Assembly (NCBI GenBank): GCA_002373085.1
Contig: DFJP01000033.1
Span: 1 to 18,054, forward strand
DNA from: Caryophanales bacterium UBA3668
GTDB lineage: Bacteria > Bacillota_I > Bacilli_A > RFN20 > CAG-826
Direction of reading: 5' to 3'
DNA length: 18,054 nucleotides
The notes below the pieces were generated by a model. That model saw nothing but the letters and a program-made list of their open reading frames with translations, made no database searches and was not told where the DNA came from. The translations under genes and the position numbers were made by a program. This document shows, piece after piece, positions 14,256 through 18,054 of the stretch (its first letter is position 1; every line of letters starts with the position of its first letter).

Positions 14256-15536
14256 ATGAAAAAGAATATTAAATATTTGTCTTTCTTACCAGTTCTCTTA
14301 CTAGCGAGCTGTAATTTCAAATTTGCCTATCATCTTCCTGATGGTGTTAGCTTCTTCACTGAAAGTGGCACTTGGGGTGGTGATGAAACTCTTGATGACT
14401 CAGGCAGTTATCAAATCAAAGTGTGGGTCGACACTAAAATTACAAGCTTAACTGAAGCTCAAATTAATAACTTTGTCGCTGCTAGTGGTGGTAAATACAC
14501 CATTACTGCACAGGTTCAACCAATGAGTGAAGGTGAAGCAGCGACAAAGATGCTTCAAGACGTTGGCAGCGGTGCTGATATCTTCATCTTTGCGCAAGAC
14601 CAATTATCTAGACTTAAAACCGCTAACGCATTAGCTTCATTTGATGCTTCATTAGAGAAACATTTAAAGGAAACACATTCTGAAGATTCAGTTGCAGCGG
14701 CAAGTATCGCTGATAAGATGTATGCTTTCCCAACTACTAGTGATAACGGATATTTCCTTTATTACGATAGTTCAATTCTAACTAGTGAAGATGTCAAAGA
14801 CATGGATACAATGCTTGCTAAACTTAAAGCAGCAAAGAAGAAACTTAACTTTGATAGAAAGAATGGCTTCTATGCAGCTAGTTATTTCTTAGCCACTGGT
14901 TGTGAATCTCATTGGACTACTGATCCAAAAACAGGTAGTTTCTTATCTTATGATGATAATTACAATAGTGAGCACGGAATTGAAGCTGGTTTAGCATATC
15001 GCTCTTTAGCAGATAACTCTGTTGTTGCAACTAAATCAACATGGACTAACTCCGCTGGAGCAATCATCACCGGTGTTTGGGAATATGAATATATTAAAGG
15101 ACAATTCGGTGACAATTTAGTGTGTGCAGAACTTCCTAGCTTTAAAGTCAATGGTGTTAGTCACCATATGTCTTCCTTTGATGGATATAAACTCATGGGT
15201 GTTAAACCTCAAGCTGATAAAAAGAAAGCTAGTGTATGTCGTAAACTCGCTGAATACCTCACTAACGCTGAAAATCAATTAAATAGATTTAAGGCTGTTT
15301 CTTGGGGTCCAACAAATAAAGGCGCAACTGAGAATCCTGATGTTCAAAATCACCCAGCTTTAAAAGCCTTATTTGCTCAACATAAATATGCACACCAACA
15401 AGAACAATGCCCAGGCGCATGGTTCAACTCATTAGGTGGTTTAGCAGGTAGTATTACTACAACAAGTACTGAAGCTGATATTCAAGACTTGCTTAACAAC
15501 TACGAAGCTGGACTTCCAATGTTACTTGATGAATAG
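14256..15536 (+). CDS. Maltodextrin/maltose ABC transporter substrate-binding lipoprotein (MalE-like)
   Basis: 426 aa, normal for the family. The lipobox LASC gives Cys19, followed by a linker of about 30 residues. The mature domain opens with YQIKVWVD, as in extracellular solute-binding protein family 1, followed by a GSGADIFIFAQDQLSRL segment and the ending CPGAWFNSLGGLAGSI, both typical of maltose/maltodextrin binders. It captures oligosaccharides released by the amylase and pullulanase and hands them to MalF/MalG. The SD AAAGGAG (14244-14250) is 5 bases before the ATG and directly follows the previous stop. The exact sugar preference cannot be read from sequence, but the operon supports alpha-1,4-glucans. 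Confidence 0.92.
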   Translation: MKKNIKYLSFLPVLLLASCNFKFAYHLPDGVSFFTESGTWGGDETLDDSGSYQIKVWVDTKITSLTEAQINNFVAASGGKYTITAQVQPMSEGEAATKMLQDVGSGADIFIFAQDQLSRLKTANALASFDASLEKHLKETHSEDSVAAASIADKMYAFPTTSDNGYFLYYDSSILTSEDVKDMDTMLAKLKAAKKKLNFDRKNGFYAASYFLATGCESHWTTDPKTGSFLSYDDNYNSEHGIEAGLAYRSLADNSVVATKSTWTNSAGAIITGVWEYEYIKGQFGDNLVCAELPSFKVNGVSHHMSSFDGYKLMGVKPQADKKKASVCRKLAEYLTNAENQLNRFKAVSWGPTNKGATENPDVQNHPALKALFAQHKYAHQQEQCPGAWFNSLGGLAGSITTTSTEADIQDLLNNYEAGLPMLLDE

Positions 15537-15540
15537 GAGG
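15534..15540 (+). promoter_or_regulatory. Stop codon embedded in SD (TAGGAGG)
   Basis: The TAG of the binding-protein gene overlaps AGGAGG (15535-15540), 4 bases before the malF-like ATG at 15545. This implies coupled translation of binding protein and permease. Confidence 0.78.
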
Positions 15541-15544
15541 GAAC

Positions 15545-17050
15545 ATGGAAAATACTAATCAATTGGAAATGTTAAAGAAAACAAAGCTCCAAAGATTTGG
15601 CATTAACTTTGTCTCCTTCTTTAAATCAATTCCACAAAAATTCAAAAAACTCGGATTAAATATCTGGGGTTTCCTCAAAAAAGCCTTCTGGGGCATTGTT
15701 AATACCTTTAAAGATATCGGTTTAACTTTTGTCCATGGAGACTGGAAAACTAAAGTTTCTTACTTTGTAATGGGCTTTGGTTCTATTCTAAGAGGACAAT
15801 GGCTAAGAGGAATACTCTTCTTAATCTTTGAAGTTGTCTTTATCGTCTACATGGCTTGCTTTGGTGGCGGTTATTTCTCTCAACTTTATATCTTGGGTAC
15901 AAAAGACACGATCGTTAATCCTGATGGTACAGTCATTCAAGGTGATAACTCCTTCAATATTCTTCTTTATGGCGTATTAACTTTATTCTTCATTATCGCC
16001 TTTATTTACACTTGGTATTTAAATATCAAGCAAAATAGAATCGCTGAAGAAATCATTAAAGATGAAAAGAAACTTGATAGTGCTAAAGATGACCTTAGAG
16101 CGATGGTGGATAAAAACTTCCACAAAACCTTATTAGCCTTACCAACTATTGGTATTGTTATCTTTACTATCTTACCAATCTTCTTCATGGTCCTTGTTGC
16201 CTTTACTGATTATGATGCGCAACACGCGACATTATTTGGATGGGTTGGTTTAGATAACTTTAAACAAATCTTTACTTGGACCGCAGGCGGAAAATCATTC
16301 TCCGCGACATTCGGTCAAATCTTACTCTGGACTCTTGTGTGGGCCTTCTTTGCAACATTCACTAACTATTTCTTAGGAATGCTTGTTGCAATGCTTATTA
16401 ATAAGAAAGGAATTAAATTAAAGAAGTTATGGAGAACAATCTTAGTCTTCTCTATCGCTATTCCTCAATTTATTTCTATTCTTTATGTCTCACAGATGTT
16501 TGCTACAGATGGCTTAATTAACGGCTTATTTGATGGCATTGCTAGATTCTTTGGTAATGACAATTATCAACCAATCGACTTCTGGGGAGATCCAACTCTA
16601 GCAAGAATCACTGTTATTATCATTAACATCTGGATTGGTGTTCCTTACTTAATGCTTGTTGTTACAGGTATCTTAATGAACATCCCAGCTGACTTATATG
16701 AATCCGCAAATATTGATGGTGCGAATGCATGGCAACAATATTCGAAGATTACTCTTCCATATATGTTATTCGTTACTGGTCCATATTTATTAACAAGCTT
16801 CACCGGAAATATGAATAACTTCAATGTTATTTACTTATTAACTGGTGGTGGACCAATTAACACTGATATGTATGGTGACGCTGGTAGCACTGACTTACTT
16901 ATCACTTGGCTTTATTCTTTAGCTGTTAACAATAGTGATTATAAGTTTGCAGCGGTTATCGGTATCATGGTCTTTATCGTTGTTGCGGTTGTTTCCTTAG
17001 TGGTTTATAACCTCATTCCATCTACAAAGAACGAGGAGGAATTCCAATAA
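15545..17050 (+). CDS. malF: Maltodextrin ABC transporter permease, MalF-like
   Basis: 501 aa. The N-terminal 65 residues are basic and amphipathic with no clear membrane helix. A hydrophobic block follows at about 80-118 and another at about 138-160, then a short charged helix and the core permease (about 195-495) with six further membrane segments. The EAA loop that contacts the ATPase reads YESANIDGANAW (Tyr385, Glu386, Gly392) followed by ITLPYM. The long N-terminal part fits the MalF type with extra helices rather than the shorter six-helix sugar permeases. It pairs with the MalG-like protein to form the channel. Its TAA stop shares one base with the next ATG. Confidence 0.92.
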   Translation: MENTNQLEMLKKTKLQRFGINFVSFFKSIPQKFKKLGLNIWGFLKKAFWGIVNTFKDIGLTFVHGDWKTKVSYFVMGFGSILRGQWLRGILFLIFEVVFIVYMACFGGGYFSQLYILGTKDTIVNPDGTVIQGDNSFNILLYGVLTLFFIIAFIYTWYLNIKQNRIAEEIIKDEKKLDSAKDDLRAMVDKNFHKTLLALPTIGIVIFTILPIFFMVLVAFTDYDAQHATLFGWVGLDNFKQIFTWTAGGKSFSATFGQILLWTLVWAFFATFTNYFLGMLVAMLINKKGIKLKKLWRTILVFSIAIPQFISILYVSQMFATDGLINGLFDGIARFFGNDNYQPIDFWGDPTLARITVIIINIWIGVPYLMLVVTGILMNIPADLYESANIDGANAWQQYSKITLPYMLFVTGPYLLTSFTGNMNNFNVIYLLTGGGPINTDMYGDAGSTDLLITWLYSLAVNNSDYKFAAVIGIMVFIVVAVVSLVVYNLIPSTKNEEEFQ

Positions 17051-17919
17051 TGGCAAACGAAAAACATTCAATGTCTTTAAGCAAGAAACGTACTCTTGTT
17101 AACACTGTTAGCTATATTGTTCTTGCCTTAATCTCAATCATCTGGATTCTTCCATTTATCTTCTTAGTGTTCCAATCATTTAGAACTGAGAATACTGGTA
17201 TTGTTAACTATGTCTTCCCAAAACAATTTGGGTTTGATAACTATATCTACTTATTCTCCGCGGAGAACAACTTCTTACAATGGTATTTCAATACCTTTAT
17301 CATTGCTCTATTTGTCTGCGTGCTTCAAACAATCATGCAGTTCATGATGAGCTACACCTTATCAAGATTTAGATTCAAACTTCGTAAACCATTAATGAAC
17401 GTGATGCTTGTTTTAGGCATGTTCCCTGGTTTCTTAACGATGATTGTTCTCTATCAAGTCTTGAAATCAATTGGACTAACTGGTGATAACGCTGTCCCAG
17501 GCTTAATCTTAGTCTCAGTTGCTAGTAGTGGTATGGGTTACTATGTATCAAAAGGTTTCTTAGATACTTTACCTAAATCACTTGATGAAGCGGCTCTAGT
17601 TGATGGAGCTACTCGATTCCAAATTTTCTACAAAGTAATTCTTCCACTTTGTAAACCAATTCTTATTTACACCGTTTTGACTTCCTTCATGGGTCCTTGG
17701 GGCGATTACATCTTCGCATCAGTTATCGCGATTGGATCTGAAACAGGTCTTAACGTTGCTGCTGGATTATATACGTGGTTAAGCGCCTCTATGATCTCAG
17801 ATAACTTCACACACTTCTGCGCCGGTGGAGTTATTGTTGCAATTCCAGTCATGGTCTTGTTCATGTTCCTTCAAAAATACTATGTTGAAGGTGTTACTGG
17901 TGGCGCAGTTAAAGGATAG
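17050..17919 (+). CDS. malG: Maltodextrin ABC transporter permease, MalG-like
   Basis: 289 aa with six membrane segments, a normal length for MalG. The EAA motif is LDEAALVDGA (residues 178-187), followed by KVILPL. The C-terminus ends in QKYYVEGVTGGAVKG, the usual MalG tail, which in E. coli reaches toward MalK. A strong AGGAGG (17034-17039) lies 10 bases upstream inside the malF end, and the start overlaps the malF stop (TAATG). It forms the importer channel with MalF. Confidence 0.95.
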   Translation: MANEKHSMSLSKKRTLVNTVSYIVLALISIIWILPFIFLVFQSFRTENTGIVNYVFPKQFGFDNYIYLFSAENNFLQWYFNTFIIALFVCVLQTIMQFMMSYTLSRFRFKLRKPLMNVMLVLGMFPGFLTMIVLYQVLKSIGLTGDNAVPGLILVSVASSGMGYYVSKGFLDTLPKSLDEAALVDGATRFQIFYKVILPLCKPILIYTVLTSFMGPWGDYIFASVIAIGSETGLNVAAGLYTWLSASMISDNFTHFCAGGVIVAIPVMVLFMFLQKYYVEGVTGGAVKG

Positions 17920-17923
17920 GAGG
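17917..17923 (+). promoter_or_regulatory. Stop codon embedded in SD (TAGGAGG)
   Basis: The malG TAG (17917-17919) overlaps AGGAGG (17918-17923), 7 bases before the ATPase ATG at 17931. Confidence 0.8.
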
Positions 17924-17930
17924 CTAATTT

Positions 17931-18054
17931 ATGGCTACTGTAAAATTAACAAATGTAAAGAAAATATATTCCGGAAATGTCACTGCGGTTCATGACTTCA
18001 ACCTTGACATTGCCGATAAAGAATTCATCGTTTTCGTCGGTCCTTCTGGATGTG
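17931..18054 (+). CDS. Sugar ABC transporter ATPase, MalK/MsmK-like (3' end missing)
   Basis: Only the first 41 codons are in the window. They begin [15 protein letters not shown] and reach GPSGC, the start of the Walker A motif, which is the expected layout for MalK/MsmK/UgpC ATPases with an A-loop Tyr at residue 13. It would power the MalF/MalG channel. The strong SD embedded in the malG stop supports this start. Whether it carries the C-terminal regulatory domain of MalK cannot be seen. Confidence 0.9.
   Translation, partial: MATVKLTNVKKIYSGNVTAVHDFNLDIADKEFIVFVGPSGC

Noticed and set aside
1..18054. tRNA, rRNA, CRISPR array, insertion sequence or phage signs
   Set aside because: No direct-repeat arrays, transposase or integrase motifs, or cloverleaf-like sequences were seen by eye; coding density is high and all genes fit two operons.

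Overview
All genes in this AT-rich window lie on the + strand. The standard code applies, because TGA ends rnfC, rnfA and apbE at 4-base overlaps. Strong Shine-Dalgarno (SD) sites, lipobox signal peptides, a maltose-type ABC importer and Leu-TTA/Arg-AGA codon use point to a low-GC Gram-positive, probably an anaerobic, starch-using Bacillota (possibly an uncultured gut Bacilli lineage). That placement is an inference; there is no marker gene to confirm it.

Region 1 (1-6169) is one tightly packed redox operon: rnfC (start missing), rnfD, rnfG, rnfE, rnfA, a 64-aa Cys-rich membrane protein, a very short rnfB, apbE, a NusG-domain-II protein and a Gx-type ECF S-component-like membrane protein. Most junctions overlap or are a few bases apart. 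RnfC, D, G, E and A together build the membrane core of a ferredoxin:NAD+ oxidoreductase that couples electron flow to ion transport. The extracytoplasmic lipoprotein ApbE would attach FMN to Thr of RnfD and RnfG. Two points are unusual. The RnfB-like protein has only the membrane anchor and one 4Fe-4S module and lacks the ferredoxin domains. The small Cys-rich protein before it resembles the NQR iron-maturation factor NqrM. The operon ends at a clear intrinsic terminator (6190-6222).

Region 2 (6223-6456) is a regulatory intergenic stretch. It holds a convincing sigma-A promoter (TTGCAC-17-TATAAT) whose -35 box sits inside interlocking inverted repeats, and a second perfect palindrome further upstream.

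Region 3 (6457-18054, continuing past the end) is a starch/alpha-glucan operon: a surface lipoprotein alpha-amylase with an N-terminal CBM41-like domain, a 508-aa lipoprotein with a tandemly duplicated unassigned domain, a secreted type I pullulanase, a small poly-Gly lipoprotein, a maltodextrin-binding lipoprotein, the permeases MalF and MalG, and the first 41 codons of the MalK/MsmK ATPase. The logic is that surface enzymes and putative binding lipoproteins hold and cut starch and pullulan outside the cell, and the ABC transporter imports the oligosaccharides. At four junctions the upstream TAG stop codon is embedded in the next gene's SD (TAGGAGG), suggesting strong translational coupling.

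The most interesting leads are the reduced RnfB beside an NqrM-like protein, and the two unassigned surface lipoproteins of the starch operon.
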